A stretch of DNA of 64,000 bases, from assembly GCF_902806685.2 (NCBI RefSeq), contig NC_048542.1, positions 12,074,533-12,138,532 of the forward strand. Direction: 5' to 3'. Numbering within the stretch: the first letter of the stretch is position 1; every line of letters begins with the position of its first letter. Both the position numbers and the translations under genes were made by a program. This DNA comes from Maniola hyperantus (lineage: Eukaryota > Arthropoda > Insecta > Lepidoptera > Nymphalidae). This document shows, piece by piece, positions 10,506-23,100 of this stretch. The notes beneath the pieces are model-generated. The model made no database searches. It was not told where the DNA came from and saw only the letters and a list, made by a program, of their open reading frames with translations.

Positions 10506-10712
10506 ACTTGCTTTAACGATGAAGGAAAACATCGTTAGGAAACCTGAAACCTAAGAGTTTTCAATAGGTAATGCTCTCAAAAGTGTGTGAAGTCTGCCAA
10601 TCCGCCTTTGGCTAGCGTGGCGGATTATGGCTTAATCCCTTCTCATTCCGAGAGAAGAGCCGTTCTCAGTAGTGGGCCGGCGATGGGTTGATCATGATGA
10701 TGATAACAATAT
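10506..10712 (+). repeat. SINE body fragment
   Basis: Starts cacttgctttaacgatgaagg, then ctctcaaaagtgtgtgaagtctgcc, then ctcagtagtgggccggcgatggg, with a (gat)n tail. Same family as 48057. Together with the inverted head to its left it shows a local rearrangement. Confidence 0.65.
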
Positions 10713-11199
10713 AGGTAGATAGGTGCCTCCATGCGATGACAAAAAATAATCCCACTCTATGGTAAAGCACCGCAGTCAACCCCGCCCGCCCAGCACTAAT
10801 ATTGACTTCTTATTACCGGTAACCGCGCGATCGTGGCCGCCGCATCACAACAAGTTTCACTACCACCACACACAGGATAACCGTCTTTTAGAACAATATT
10901 TCAATGAACGAAATACATTGCACGCGTAAACCACAAAACACTATAAACTTTTAAAGGAAACGAGCAATGGATGTAGAATTTTTAAAACTACATGGTTTGT
11001 AAGAAGATCCAATATGGGCACGTGTAGACAATGGATAATACAGTAAAATCAGATAGCGTCCAGTGATCCTAATACATTGTAGAGTTTAGTTTGTCTATCA
11101 GAGTCGGTGCTACGATTATGGTATGGATAAAGTTTAAAGTTTGTCTAAAACTGTATTTGTTCTACCCACCTAAATGACTAGCGCAGCCAAATTGCTCCT
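10713..11199. other. No gene seen
   Basis: A GC-richer stretch around 10780-10860 (cccgcccgcccagc..., gcgcgatcgtggccgccgc) stands out. No repeat family or exon is recognised. Confidence 0.4.
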
Positions 11200-11325
11200 A
11201 CATCACCATCATCAACTCATCACCGGCCACTACTGAGCATGGATCACTCTTCAGCATGAGAAGGTTTTAGGTTAAGTCTACCACGCTGGCCAAGTGCGGA
11301 TAGGATATAAAGCTAATGGTATTTA
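11200..11325 (-). repeat. SINE tail fragment
   Basis: Reverse orientation of the 48057 family: catcatcaactcatcaccggcc...actgagcat...ctaccacgctggccaagtgcgg. Confidence 0.6.
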
Positions 11326-11354
11326 ATTGTTTATAACGACCTTTGTGATTCGAT

Positions 11355-11570
11355 TCCCTGCAGGGAAAATTTGGGATTTTATAATTTCTCAATTTTCTCT
11401 GGTCTGGTCTGGTCTTCGGCCGTGGCTAATTACCACCCTACCGGCAAATACGTACCGCTAAGCGTTTCCAGGTTAGCCCGCTTCCATCTAAGACTGCATC
11501 ATCACTTACCACTAGTGAACTAGGGAGATTGCAGTCAAGGGCTAACTTGTAGGTACTTATCTGAATTTTA
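11355..11570 (+). repeat. SINE of the 'tctggtctggtct' family
   Basis: Starts near attccctgcagggaa, then tttataatttct, the ctggtctggtctggtcttcggc segment, and ends gattgcagtcaagggctaac. It is the inverted relative of the copy at 24985. Confidence 0.6.
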
Positions 11571-12005
11571 AAAACGCACCTTATGCCGAAAATTAGAGGT
11601 TGTGAGGACCGGGATCGAGCCCCAGACCTCCCGAAAGCAGTAAAAGCCTTGATTCATTTGTATGGATAATAAAATGTAAAGGCAAACACACTACAGTGTA
11701 TGTAGCCCAATTATAGTTCTTTTCTACTTTTCTTTCCGACAAACGCGCAGAAGAGCCAATATTGTCCTAGTGATAATGCTAAAGCGGCGACATATGGGCG
11801 GCTCGGGTCACGTCGAACACGTAGAGGAATTTGTTGGGAACGTAAATGCAGGGCATCCGGCATCGTATTGGCAGATAGCTTAAAGCTTTGTTTAAGGCCG
11901 GCCGCACAGTGAAAAAGTGCATTTTTGTGGTCAAACTATCTAAAGGTGTATTTGCACATGTAAAGCGCAGGCCACACGGAAGCGAAGCGAAATAGAGGAT
12001 AATAA
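11571..12005. other. No gene seen
   Basis: A SINE-like 'gatcgagccccagacctcccg' piece lies near 11610. Nothing else is recognised. Confidence 0.4.
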
Positions 12006-12434
12006 AAACCGGCCAAGTGCGAGTCAGGTTCGCACAATGAGGGTTCCGTACTACAGTCGTATTTTTTCGACATTTATCGCACGATAATTCAAAAACTATG
12101 ATGCATAAAAATAAATAAAAATCTGTTTTAGAATGTACAAGTAGAGCCCTTTCATATGATACCCCACTTGGTATAGTAATCTTACTTTGAAAGTTGAATA
12201 TAGCAATATTTGTTCATCAACACACATTATTTTTTTTCTTGTGATGTGGCCATAAATTCACGGTTTTCAGATTTTTTCCCCTAATGTCTGATATAACACC
12301 TACGTACCTGCCAAATTTCATGATTCTAGGTCAACGGGAAGTACCCTGTAGGTTTCTTGACAGACCGACAGACAGACAAAAAAGTGATCCTATAAGGGTT
12401 CCGTTTTTCCTTTTGAGGTACGGAACCCTAAAAA
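12006..12434 (-). repeat. 'GGTTCCG' family repeat, near full length
   Basis: Starts aaccggccaagtgcgagtc and ends ttttgaggtacggaaccctaaa. It contains gataccccacttgg, a tcatgattctaggtcaacgg block and a short gaca tract. It is noncoding and among the most abundant families in the window. Confidence 0.75.
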
Positions 12435-12441
12435 GTAGCCT

Positions 12442-12654
12442 ATGTCTATCATAGGCTACTTTTTATCCCGGAAAATCAAAAGTTCCCACAGGATTCTCAA
12501 AGACCCATCTGTTTAACCGATTTGTATGAAATTTGGTACAGAGGTAGCTTGCATCTCAAAAATGTAACCTTTTGGTGCTGAAAAATCAAAGAGTTAACGC
12601 ATAATTTAAAAAAAAACCGAAATCGACGCGGATGAAGTCGCGGGCATCATCTAG
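12442..12654 (+). mobile_element. Lep1-type Helitron, rearranged
   Basis: Two core pieces are joined (a ggctactttttatcccgg piece, then a gaaatttggtacagagg piece), followed by the intact end gcgggcatcatCTAG and a T. Confidence 0.6.
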
Positions 12655-13270
12655 TAGCAAATAAATAAAAGTCCACAAGATAGGTGTTCATGACATTATT
12701 TTTATTCACACAACAATAACCAATACTGAATTTCGAGTTCGCATGTAACATCCATGACGTGATAACAAGGAACTAAATTTAACACAAACTTAAAGTTGAA
12801 GAAAACTGCAACAACTTAAAGTTGAACACAAAATGCACGCCTATTTTGATAACTAACAGAAATTCGTTACCTAGGTCAAAAGTTTTCATACCATATAGGC
12901 AAGAAGGCACTGCCTGTCTTAGATATAATACTGTACAATGAACTGATTAATAAATACTAGAATTATTATAATATTATTATTAGGGCTTAGGGGTATTTAA
13001 AGTTATACATACTATACATACAACATTTATTTGGCAGTATTAATTATTATTTACCATTAAAATTACCTGTTAACGAACACTAATAATAATCAACATTTTT
13101 CACATTAGTCAGATATTTATTTAATCCTTTCAAAGAAATATAAAATAAAACAACAGAATTCGTCTTACTGTAAAAGGAAAAGTTATAAAGGAATGTAAAA
13201 TGTTCATACATATCGCTTTGGACGAAGCAAAGAGGTTTCCTTCGTCCAAACTCCAAAGTGCCTTGAGTTA
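12655..13270. other. No gene seen
   Basis: AT-rich with an imperfect duplication of acttaaagttga around 12785-12825. No splice-supported exon. Confidence 0.4.
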
Positions 13271-13568
13271 TATAGGGTGTAACCAAAACGCTAGCAAAAA
13301 CTTAACGTTATAGTTATATAGCCTCATTTTGTAGTTTTAGTGATTTAGCATTTTTCAAACCCGCAATGTATAGCGTGCAAAACTCAGGTCAATGGTCCCA
13401 CCTACGACGCGGCATAAACTCCGAGTGGCCTACTTACGCAACGTTCGTTGACCTCCAGGGTCTTTTAATATAGGGTTTTTTTCGCGTTTTTTTGTGGCAT
13501 CATACCAGTAATCATCAGTACTATCATCTGTCTCCGTTTTTGCTAGCGTTCTGGTTACACCCTGTATA
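13271..13568. repeat. MITE with about 30-bp terminal inverted repeats
   Basis: Left end tatagggtgtaaccaaaacg ctagcaaaaac is mirrored by gtttttgctagcgttctggt tacaccctgtata at the right end. The interior is unrelated to any coding sequence I know. The superfamily is not assigned. Confidence 0.7.
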
Positions 13569-13614
13569 TCCCCTTTAACTCGCCGCGGCGCGGTAATAGA
13601 TACTTCTCTCGATA

Positions 13615-14049
13615 TAATAGGCTACTTGACAATTTTTTTAAGTTGGTCTTAAATGGTTAATATTTGTCCTATTATATCAAAAAAATTAACACTATATTTT
13701 TTTGCGCCCTAAAAACCGTAAAACTTTAATTTAAAAAAATATTTTTCTTAGACAGGTGAAAACACTGTCGGCCATGTTTGGCCGATAGATTATCTGTGCT
13801 CTGACGTCATGCATTTGTAAACAACAGTATAACCCACTGTTGTTTACAAATGCATGACGTCAGAGCACAGATAATCTATCGGCCAAACATGGCCGACAGT
13901 GTTTTCACCTGTCTAAGAAAAATATTTTTTTAAATTAAAGTTTTACGGTTTTTAGGGCGCAAAAAAATATAGTGTTAATTTTTTTGATATAATAGGACAA
14001 ATATTAACCATTTAAGACCAACTTAAAAAAATTGTCAAGTAGCCTATTA
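13615..14049. repeat. Perfect 435-bp palindrome (fold-back element)
   Basis: Arm 13615-13828 and arm 13836-14049 are both 214 bp. They are identical on inversion with no gap that I can find, around a 7-nt loop (ataaccc). The outer ends read taataggctacttgac. The arms contain tgacgtca and tgtttac words. Most likely a recently inserted snapback MITE. Confidence 0.85.
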
Positions 14050-14472
14050 CTGACTCATCCACACCCAGCCCAAACCCTTGTACTAACAAAGCTGTAATCT
14101 TGCACAAAGGTTCCCTTTACAAAGTGACGTCATACACAAACACAATACACACACACACGAACACGCTAAACTTATAACAGCATCTCAATAAGATTTTTAG
14201 ATCTATATTACTGGTAATATAAACAAGAGAAATCTTATTGAGGATAGAGCAGAACTGCAAGAAATATTACTGCAAAATTTCACTGCACGAATTTTTCTGC
14301 AGAAACCTGACATACAGAAAAAAATCGGGCGGCGAAATTTTGCAGTGCAGGTTTAATCGTTAATTCGGCCGATTTTCAATTGGCAAACAATGACAATTTT
14401 CAACAGACGAATAAAGACTTTGACCGATTTTGTATTGGAAATCGGTCAGAATATCTATTCAACAAAGTTTAT
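14050..14472. other. No gene seen
   Basis: A short inverted pair (caataagatttttagat...aaatcttattgag) lies near 14187-14241, and there is a small (ca)n run at 14146-14158. No exon. Confidence 0.4.
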
Positions 14473-14899
14473 TTTTAGGGTTCCATACCTCAAAAGGAAA
14501 AACGGAACCCTTATTGAATCACTTTGTTGTCTGTCTGTCTGTCTGTCGGTGTGTCAAGAAACCTACAGCGTACTTCCCATTGACCTAGAATCATGAAATT
14601 AGGCAGGTAGGTAGGTCTTATAGCTGACATTCGGGGAAAAAACTGAAAACCGTGAATTTGTGGTTACGTCACACAAAAAAAAAATGTGGTCACGAACTAA
14701 TAATTAGTATTTTCAACTTTCGAAGTGAGATAACTATATCAAGTAGGGTATCATATGAAAGGTTTTCATCTGCACATTCTAAAACAGAATTTTATTTATT
14801 TTTATGCATCATAGTTTTTGAATTATCGTGCAAAATGTCGATAAAATACGACTATTACGGAACACTCGTTGCGCGAGCCTGACTCGCACTTGGCCGGTA
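14473..14899 (+). repeat. 'GGTTCCG' family repeat, full length
   Basis: Starts tttttagggttccatacctc and ends gactcgcacttggccggt, with a (gtct)n tract near 14530. Opposite orientation to the copy at 12006. Confidence 0.75.
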
Positions 14900-15129
14900 T
14901 TTTTCTTGAGTGCCTTCTCCATCTACGCGACATTGAAGAATCAATTTGTGCCCACTTGGCACACCTAAAAGGTATTATATTCAGGATTAAATTGAATGGA
15001 AAGTTTATTTGGCGATTTGAAAACCGGCTCTAAGAGGTAGGTATAAGTCATGAAAGTTTGTGATTTTCTATTTTACGTCGCCGGGCAATGTTAACTCCAA
15101 TCTATCCACATGTGTAGTATAATGTAGTA

Positions 15130-15290
15130 TCACAATACCGTCGATTCTGATGCCATTTTTTAAAGCCGAGTATTTGCATCTTTTTCTTTTCAATACTGTT
15201 AAAAAAGGACGGAAAATAGATTTAAAATTAATAGACTGTCAAGACTGGCATCCAAAGTCACGAGGTCCGACAGTTTTAAATTAAACTAAG
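15130..15290 (+). repeat. Diverged repeat of the 'cgattctgatgcc' family
   Basis: It shares the order gattctgatgcc, catctttttcttttcaatac, aaaaaggacgg with the longer copies at 28560, 37068 and 38420. It is decayed. Confidence 0.45.
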
Positions 15291-15421
15291 TTTTTCCTTT
15301 TCTAATAACTTTGGAAAGAAAAAAATAGGAATACTCCTGACTTTAGTTGTAATCAGAATCAATACATACTACACAATGGCTAGTCCAGTACGATTGTGTC
15401 AACGACGGGCCGGTCGGCGTG

Positions 15422-16610
15422 TCAGCTGGCGTGATAGAGGCCTGACAGTGCGTCCTGCAGTGCGCGTAGACACGGTAGCGTCGCCGAGTACCCACCCGCC
15501 TTCTCCGTTTCGTTCTCTGCCCTGAAAATACAAACATTATAATTATTGTTACGATATTTTAAAACCCTATAGATTACTATTTCTTTTTAATCCTGAGGCA
15601 ACTATGATTTTCCGGGATAAAGAGTAGAATATGTCAGTCCCTATGTCTTTAACTATAACCACGCAAAAAATTACGTCAATATGTCCCTCCGTTGCGATGT
15701 GATTGAAGGACAAACCAACATGCAATTTTCGTATAGTATTGAGTAGTGATAATACACACAAATGCAGCATATAATTTGTGACAACTAGTCAAAAATGTAT
15801 GAACTTGTAGTGAGCAGGCAATGGATTGATCATGATGATGATGATGATAAAAGTATATGATCATTAGCAACAATTTTTTTGCTAAAGTATGACCCATGTA
15901 ACCTAAATTTCACATAGGTAAAGAAGGCAAACACACTATTAATTTTCTAAAGTGTTAAAAACATGACATACCTAACATGTTGCAGATATCCATTGCTAAC
16001 AATCTCTTGAATACTGGGAGGGTCTGGTCCGCACCTGTCTGGTATCTCTGGAGGCTCATATCTGTACAGCGGCCCTTCCTCTATGAGCAGCACGGGCTGC
16101 TGACCCGAGCCTCGCGTGAACTTCACTCCAGTTGAGAACTGTGTCACCTGGGACACAAAATAAATATTTTTTCATCATTTGGGAACACTATAAATAGTAT
16201 ATTTTTGTCCTACGCTTCTTATATTATTGGATTTATATAAAAACTAGCTATGCCCACAACTTCATTTGCATGGACTACACAAATTTCTAACCTCTGTTAT
16301 ACCCCCTTAGTATCTGAATTTTCAAGAATCCTTTCTTAGTGGATGTCTATGTTATAATAGCTATCTGCATGCCAAATTTCAGCCCGATTCATCCAGTAGT
16401 TTGAGATGTGCGTTGATAGATCAGTCATTTTTTCTTTTATATATTATTTAGATGTACAAATGGGAATGTTCCTATCAAATTGATTAAAGAAAAAACCAGC
16501 CAGTGTGAGTCAGACTCGCTCACTGAGGGTTCACTGCTACCTACCTTCCTGCCAAATTTCATGATTCTAAGTCAACGGAAAGTACCCTATAGGTTTCTTG
16601 ACAGACAGAA

Positions 16611-16645
<35 letters not shown>

Positions 16646-18082
16646 TAGACAACATAGTGATCATATAAGGGTTCCCTTTTTCCTTTCGAGGTACGGAACC
16701 CTAAAAAGAGTTTACAATGCTTATATGTATATCTTCAAAGACCATGCAATAACCAACAATATCATTAAAAATGCAACTGAAAATCTGTGGCTACTTTAAC
16801 TTGTAAAAGTTATATATAACATACTTTAGGTAAAACAGGAACTATTTCTGCTTGTTTATTTGCAACTGTTTCGGCAAATGTATTCAGAATATCCTTTGCA
16901 TCACCCTCTGCAAACATAAGCTCGTCAATTAGAGCTTCTTTTTCTCTAATCTTTTGCTTTTTAGCTTCCTCTTCCATTTTTAGGATCTCTGCTCTCCGTA
17001 GCTCTTCCACTTGTTTCTCTATTTCAAGAATTTCTTCCAATTCAAGCTCTTCTCTACCTGTAAACAATTCTTTTTAGGGTTCCATACCACAAAAGGAAAA
17101 AAGGAACCCTTATAGGATCACTTCATTGTCTCTCTATCTGTTGTGTCAGTCAAGAAAACCTATAGGGTACCTCCTGATGACCTAGAACCATGTTTGGCAG
17201 GTAGATAGGTATTATAGCACAAGTAAAGTAAAAAAAACCGAAAACCATGAATTTGTAGTTACATCAGAAAAAAAATTAAAATGAACAAAATTATATTAGT
17301 ATTTTCAATGTTCAAAATAATATACCAAGTAGGGTATTATATGAAAGCGCTTTATTTGTAGATTCTAAAACAGATTATTATATATATTTATGCACTTTCC
17401 TAATATTGTCAAGTGAAAAGGGCAACAGTTTTAGCAAATATCAAAAAGCCGCGCTGTTCGTTAGCATGGCAGAACAGTTTAATACTCACCTATTTTTGCT
17501 TTATTCTTCATTATAACCTCTTTGTTATCTTTCTTATATTGTTCTATCCTTTTATTTGTGGCTACAATATCTATATTATTGACTAGATTAAATATTATGG
17601 TTTCGATTTCCTCCAAATAGTCATTATACTCCCGCAATGTTGCAAAGTCTTCCTCTTTTTTGTTGAAATCTTTTAGGACCCTCTTTCTTATATCTATTTC
17701 TTTTTCTACCATAGAGTCTTCAAAGAGCTGTACTCGGAAATTGCTTCGACGCAAAGGTACATTGCAATCAGGACAGGAACCAGATCCTTTAAAAAAATAT
17801 TATTTTAACCAGACTTTCATAAAACACTTCTATAAGTTAGATGCTTAGGTTAGCGTATAAAACTGAAAATGTCAATGTATCAGTTGGGTATTTGTATTAA
17901 ATAATGCCAACTAGTTTTCCTTTTTAATAATTTCTTTGAACTTTAACAGTCTAATTACCTTTTAAAAATAACAAATCCACACAACTTTCACACAAAGCAT
18001 GGCCACAGATGTTTACCATCAATTTTAACGATGGATTTCTATATTTCGTAGTTTTACAACGAGGACAAGCCTGGTCATCCAT
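15422..18082 (-). CDS. MNAT1: MAT1, CDK-activating kinase assembly factor (TFIIH subunit)
   Basis: Five exons join with consistent phases: 18082-17959, 17786-17490, 17057-16825, 16147-15972 and 15521-15422. They give 309 codons plus stop, the same length I recall for the human protein. Exon 1 starts MDDQACPRCKTTKYRNPS and, with exon 2, forms a C3HC4 RING finger (CPRC, CGHALCESC, CPDC). Exons 2-3 are a long charged coiled-coil (REELELEEILEIEKQVEELR). The last exon ends AGGYSATLPC...LQDALSGLYHAS, the hallmark MAT1 tail. In this family the protein bridges CDK7 and cyclin H, and the RING contacts TFIIH XPD/XPB. The introns carry Helitron and GGTTCCG repeats, but all splice sites are canonical. 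Intact and confidently assigned. Confidence 0.95.
15600..15775 (-). mobile_element. Decayed Helitron fragment in MAT1 intron 4
   Basis: It shares gattttccgggataaagagtag and ttgcgatgtgattgaaggac with the third Helitron subfamily at 29154 and 56129. Ends are not preserved. Confidence 0.5.
16246..16452 (-). mobile_element. Helitron subfamily 2 in MAT1 intron 3
   Basis: Begins (as minus 3' end) at CTAG, with actgacccccttag-like and aatcctttcttagtggatg core, and ends tatattatttaGA before a T. It matches the copies at 49924, 43291 and 62526. Confidence 0.65.
16484..16706 (-). repeat. 'GGTTCCG' family repeat, internally deleted, in MAT1 intron 3
   Basis: Starts aaaccagccagtgtgagtc, jumps to tgccaaatttcatgattctaag, has a long (gaca)n tract (16601-16648), and ends gaggtacggaaccctaaaa. 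Confidence 0.7.
17070..17400 (+). repeat. 'GGTTCCG' family repeat, partial, in MAT1 intron 2
   Basis: Starts tttttagggttccataccac and keeps the tcatgaatttgtagttac and taccaagtagggtatta blocks. It lacks the cttggccgg end. Confidence 0.65.
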
Positions 18083-20142
18083 TGTGCCTTGTATTTGCTA
18101 ACGAATTTAAAGTATTTAACAAATTGGGCAATTCAATTATTCTTAAAAAGTTTAAAAAATCTTTAATTTTTTGTTGGTTTTTTGCAGGGTCTTTTCACTC
18201 AGTACATTTTAGCCACAGTACAAAATCGCACAGGGTACATTGACTCAGACTTAGCTCGACAGATGGCACTAGTAGTAAGTTTTGTTGCCAACCACGCGCA
18301 ACAGGTGGCACTACTTGTAAATTTTGTGGCCGGTCAGCAGTGTGACCGTTTGTGGCAGATTTCTGCCATTTGGGCAGATTTGGCTCTTAAATTTTAACTC
18401 TGGCAGAAAAAGCTGACGATTTAACAAAGTGGTAGATTGTGACAGATTTCAAGATTTCAGATTTCATTCCTTATTATTTTTCTAATCTATCGCCCCACTT
18501 ATCTAATCTTATTATTTTTCTAATCTATCGCCACACTTACACACACACACAGTAAATTTAAAGTATCAATTATTAATCTTGGCAATCTATTTTCGTCCTT
18601 ATTCAAGCAATTAGCAAGGAGTGAAATGTAAAAATTCTTAAATGTGATGGATGAATGCAATAAAAAAAATATATATATGAAAAGACATTGCTATGCTAGG
18701 AGAGTCAGACTCAGAATAATATTAATAATAAATTAAAAAGCAAATTCGTAACGTTTTTTTCTTTTTAAAAATTATACGGTAATTTACACGGTACCTATTC
18801 TTTTAGCTCATCCACCGTAATTTAATCAAGAAACACCGTATTTTTAACCTTACAACACGGTAATTCTTGATTTACATATGGAAACACTGGCACAGTCACA
18901 AATTGTCAAGTCTGTGGTCTGTGTCTATTAGAAAAAAAAAATTATTTAAGGCCTTAAAGGACTGTTATCCAGGGCCGTAAAAAAAATTAAAAAAAAAAAA
19001 AAAAAAAAAAATTATTTATTTTCAATCACTTTTTTCCGAGGTTTTCCATTATCTCATGGTGTTTATGTGATATTTTCCAACGACTTGACTTTGTTAGTTG
19101 GATTTTGATCATTCTGTTATAGTGAAGTGACTTGTGCTTTATTTTGAACTCTGACAACTCTACCGAGCAACTTTCTTTATTTCTTTGTACCTCTTTCAAG
19201 CTATTCGAAACTGCAAAGTATGGATTTACAGTGCATTGTGCTGATCGGGATGTGATGGAAAAAGCCATAAAACAAGAAAAAAGAAGAGCTCTATAAGTAC
19301 CTAACTAATATAACCCCGACTACGTTTCTCGGACTACGATTTGCTGTAATAACAGAAAAAAAGTGTGTGCCCAGTTATAAAAATAAATAAAAGATTATTA
19401 CCTTATTTATGTGTTTTATTGAAATTAACCATAGAAAAATAGAAATAAAAGAAAATTTAAAACCTATATATAGGTACCTATCTAGGTAGCGTATATGGTA
19501 CTGTACTTATAGGGATTAGTATATATAGCAGATCCTGTAGTTGCAACTCAGCTCAATAGATGGCGTTACCAAAAATAGGGACTGATGACTCTATACCCGT
19601 ATATTCAATGTACTCTGTGGTTTTTTGCTTACAACAGTCTGACACTGACATTGACATCTAACCACCTAACCACTGACAGATGCGCTTGATTGATTGATTT
19701 AAGTTGACAGTGACATTGACCTCTGACTAAGAATAAGGAGACTTGGAGGAACGCTGCCTGGAAACTTCCTCATTTGACATCAACTCAACCAAGGTGACCT
19801 CTGTTGTGGTTGGTTCTCGTGTACTTGGCCAACAGGCCTAACTCATTGGACCAACCGTTAGCCATAAAATACCTACCTTTTAGGCAGGCAAACACAATCT
19901 AGTATATACTTAGAGTAGGTATATAAACTGGTACCTATGGTAAAAAAGGATATAGTGATCTGTGACTAGTAACTTATAATCTTTTATTTCTGGTCGGTGC
20001 TTATCGTAGATAGAAAAATAGGTAGATGCACGTTTGCTTTCTCATTCGCACTAAAAAGAGAGCACTGATAAAGTTACTAATGTGATAAACAGAGACGCAG
20101 CTAACCTATTTTTTGTCCCTTATCGTGTAACTGGTTTTTTTC
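18083..20142. other. No gene seen; intergenic between MAT1 and the LINE insertion
   Basis: Contains a poly-A run (18989-19010), a (ca)n run near 18538-18550, and 'ccagggccgtaaaa' (18971), a short repeat end also seen at 31080. Small ORFs at 18182 and 19268 have no recognisable product. Confidence 0.45.
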
Positions 20143-20154
20143 AAGAATACATAC
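20143..20154. repeat. Target-site duplication, left copy
   Basis: aagaatacatac, identical to 23623-23634 on the other side of the LINE. Confidence 0.85.
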
Positions 20155-23100
20155 TTCTTCTTCTTCTAGTGCCTCTCCATTACTGAAGGTCAGCAGTCAG
20201 TTTTTTAAACTTCTCCCTGTCCATGGCTAGGCGGAATAGTTCTCCGACTGTTTTAATGCCAGTCCACTCCCTGATGTTACGTAGCCATGACTTCTTTCTT
20301 CTTCCCACCCCTCTTTTCCCAGCTATTTTACCCATCATGATTGTCTGCAGCAGGCGGTACCTATTGTGTCGCAAAATATGGCCCAGGTACGAGATCTTAC
20401 GCTGCTTGATGGTTTTAACTAACTCGGTCTTTTTCTGCATCCGGGCAAGAACCTCAGCGTTGGATACTTTAGCCGTCCAGCTTATGCGGAGCATCCTGCG
20501 ATACGTCCACATTTCGAAGGCTTCGATCTTTTTCCGTAAGTCCTCCACTAGGGTCCATGCCTCGCAACCATATAGAACTACGGGCCAAATGTAGCATTGC
20601 AGGAGTCTGATACGGAGTTTTAGAGAAAGTTGGCGACCACAAAGAACTTTCTTCATCTTCATAAATGATGTGCGAGCAATTTCAATGCGAACCCGGATGT
20701 CAGTGTCACTTTTCCACGAGTCTGTTAGCCATGACCCAAGATATTTGTATTTGTCAACTCTCTCCAAGATGTTATGTCCGATTTGTATTTGTGACGGCAA
20801 CTGTGGCTTCCTTGAAACAACCATATACTTTGTTTTTGACACATTCATGCTTAACCCCACCCTATTACTGCACTCGTTTACTCTATTAACTATTTCTTGT
20901 AGGTCTTGTTGTGTGGAGGCTATTAGGACAGTATCGTCAGCATAACGTAGGTTATTAATCACCTGCCCATTCACAATAATTCCTAATGCGATATCTTCTA
21001 GAGCATCTTTGATAACGTGTTCAGAGTATAAGTTAAATAGTAGGGGCGATAGAATGCATCCTTGTCGCACTCCTTTTTCGATTTTAATGGCGTCTGTTTC
21101 TTCACCGTCTACCCTGATTGTTGCAGTTTGCTCCCAATACAGGTTCATGATGATACGTATGTCTTTAGTGTCTATGCCTATATCTATAAGAAGTTTCATA
21201 AGTATCTCGTGTTGAACACGGTCAAAGGCTTTTTCGTAATCGATAAAGCACAAGAACACGTCTTGTTGCATATCTCTGCATTTCTGAACCAGTACATTGA
21301 GCGAAAACTGTGCCTCCCTAGTTCCCATACCGGCTCGAAATCCAAATTGGTTGTCACTTAGTTGATCTTCACATTTTGTCCTTATACGTTGGTGTATGAT
21401 CTTCAAAAAGGTTTTTAGCATGTGACTCATGAGACTTATAGTACGGAACTCCTGGCATTTTCTGGCATTCTTCTTTTTAGGTAGAGTTATAAATGTTGAC
21501 TTTAGCCAATCTTCGGGAATTTTACCAGTACTATAGATATAGTTATAGTACTGTACAAGTATGGAGATATTTTCTGGTTCTAATAGTTTCAGAATCTCTA
21601 CATTCACATTATCTGGACCAGTAGCCTTTCCTGTTTTTGCACTCTTTAGTGCCCACAACACTTCAGATTTTAAAATGTCAGGTCCATCCGCTTCACTCAC
21701 GCTATTTGTTAACCTACGGGTGTTGTCACTATACAGCTCTCTAATGTATTGCTCCCAATGGCATTTCTTAGTTGTAGCGTCCCTAATAATGTTACCCTGA
21801 TTATCTTCTAAAAGTGAATGCTGGCGCTTTTTGTGAATACCTGCCATATCTTTGACTTCTTTATGGAGACTGAACAAATCATGCTTCTTCATGAGAGCTT
21901 CTATGTGATCGCAACGCTGTTCGTACCACTCCTTCCGAGCCCAGCGCGATTCACGGCGTATTCTCTTATCCAAGGCTTTATATTTAGCTATATCTGTAGA
22001 CTTATACAGGCGCCGCTCTTCTATTAGTTCTATAATTCTGTCAGTCATCCAATTTTCATTTTTAATAATCTTCGATGCTTTTAATATAGTTTTATTTATA
22101 TCTGAAACTTTCTCCTTGAGACTATCCCAAATTTCTTCTTTATTCAAGCCAAGTTGCTGTCTTTTTTCGACTGCCCACTCGTTAATCTGTGTATGTACAA
22201 GTCCTTTGATGTTCAAATTTTTTAATTTATTTATGTCTACCTTGGTGTTACGCTTTTTGGGCCTATAATATTTTAGATTACATGCTAAGTCGATGATCAC
22301 AGGGTTGTGGTCAGATCCTATATCTGCACCTGGGTAGGTCTTAGCTGTAGCAATGCAGTTCTTAAACCTGGTGTTGATTAAAACATAATCTATTTGGTTA
22401 CGTACTATGTTATTAGCAGTGTGAGCTGGTGATGTCCAGGTATAAAGCCTTCTTGGTGGCATTTGAAATAATGTGTTTGTTATGACTAAACTCTTTTCTT
22501 GACAGAATTGCACTAACAAGTCTCCACGCTCATTTCGATCCCCAAGACCAAATTTTCCGACGATTCCGGGTACCTCGCCTTTGCCGATTTTTGCATTAAA
22601 ATCCCCTAGAATAATATTGATTTCCTCATTTTTTGTGAGTGCTAATAGTTGATGTATTTCGTCATAGAAATTTTCTATCTCAGTCATCGGCTTATCCGCG
22701 GTTGGTGCATAAACTTGAATAATATTCAAGGGTCTTGGTATTGTTTTAAGTTGTAACATCATTGCACGATTAGAGAGCGGGATAAAGTTGGATATAGAAG
22801 AGTCTATGCGTTTGTCGATCATAATAGCAACACCATATGTTTCCGTGGATGCATCAGCTCCAGAATAGTACATTATCTTATCATTATTCGCTACGTCATG
22901 TTTTCCTGAATCACTCCACTTAACCTCACTTAAACCCAAAATCGAAACACCTAGTCGTTCCATTTCCATAGCTACATTTATTACTTTTTCTGGTCTTCTT
23001 AATCCTCTTACATTCCATGTGCCAATTTTCATTTTCTTTTTAAGTTTCCCCCCGGAGATTCTTAGCACCCCTGTCCCATTTAAGGGACGCCGGGAACTCG

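Noticed and set aside
16601..16648. CRISPR-like or functional tandem repeat of gaca units
   Set aside because: Simple (gaca)n tract belonging to the GGTTCCG repeat family. No spacers, and the organism is an animal.
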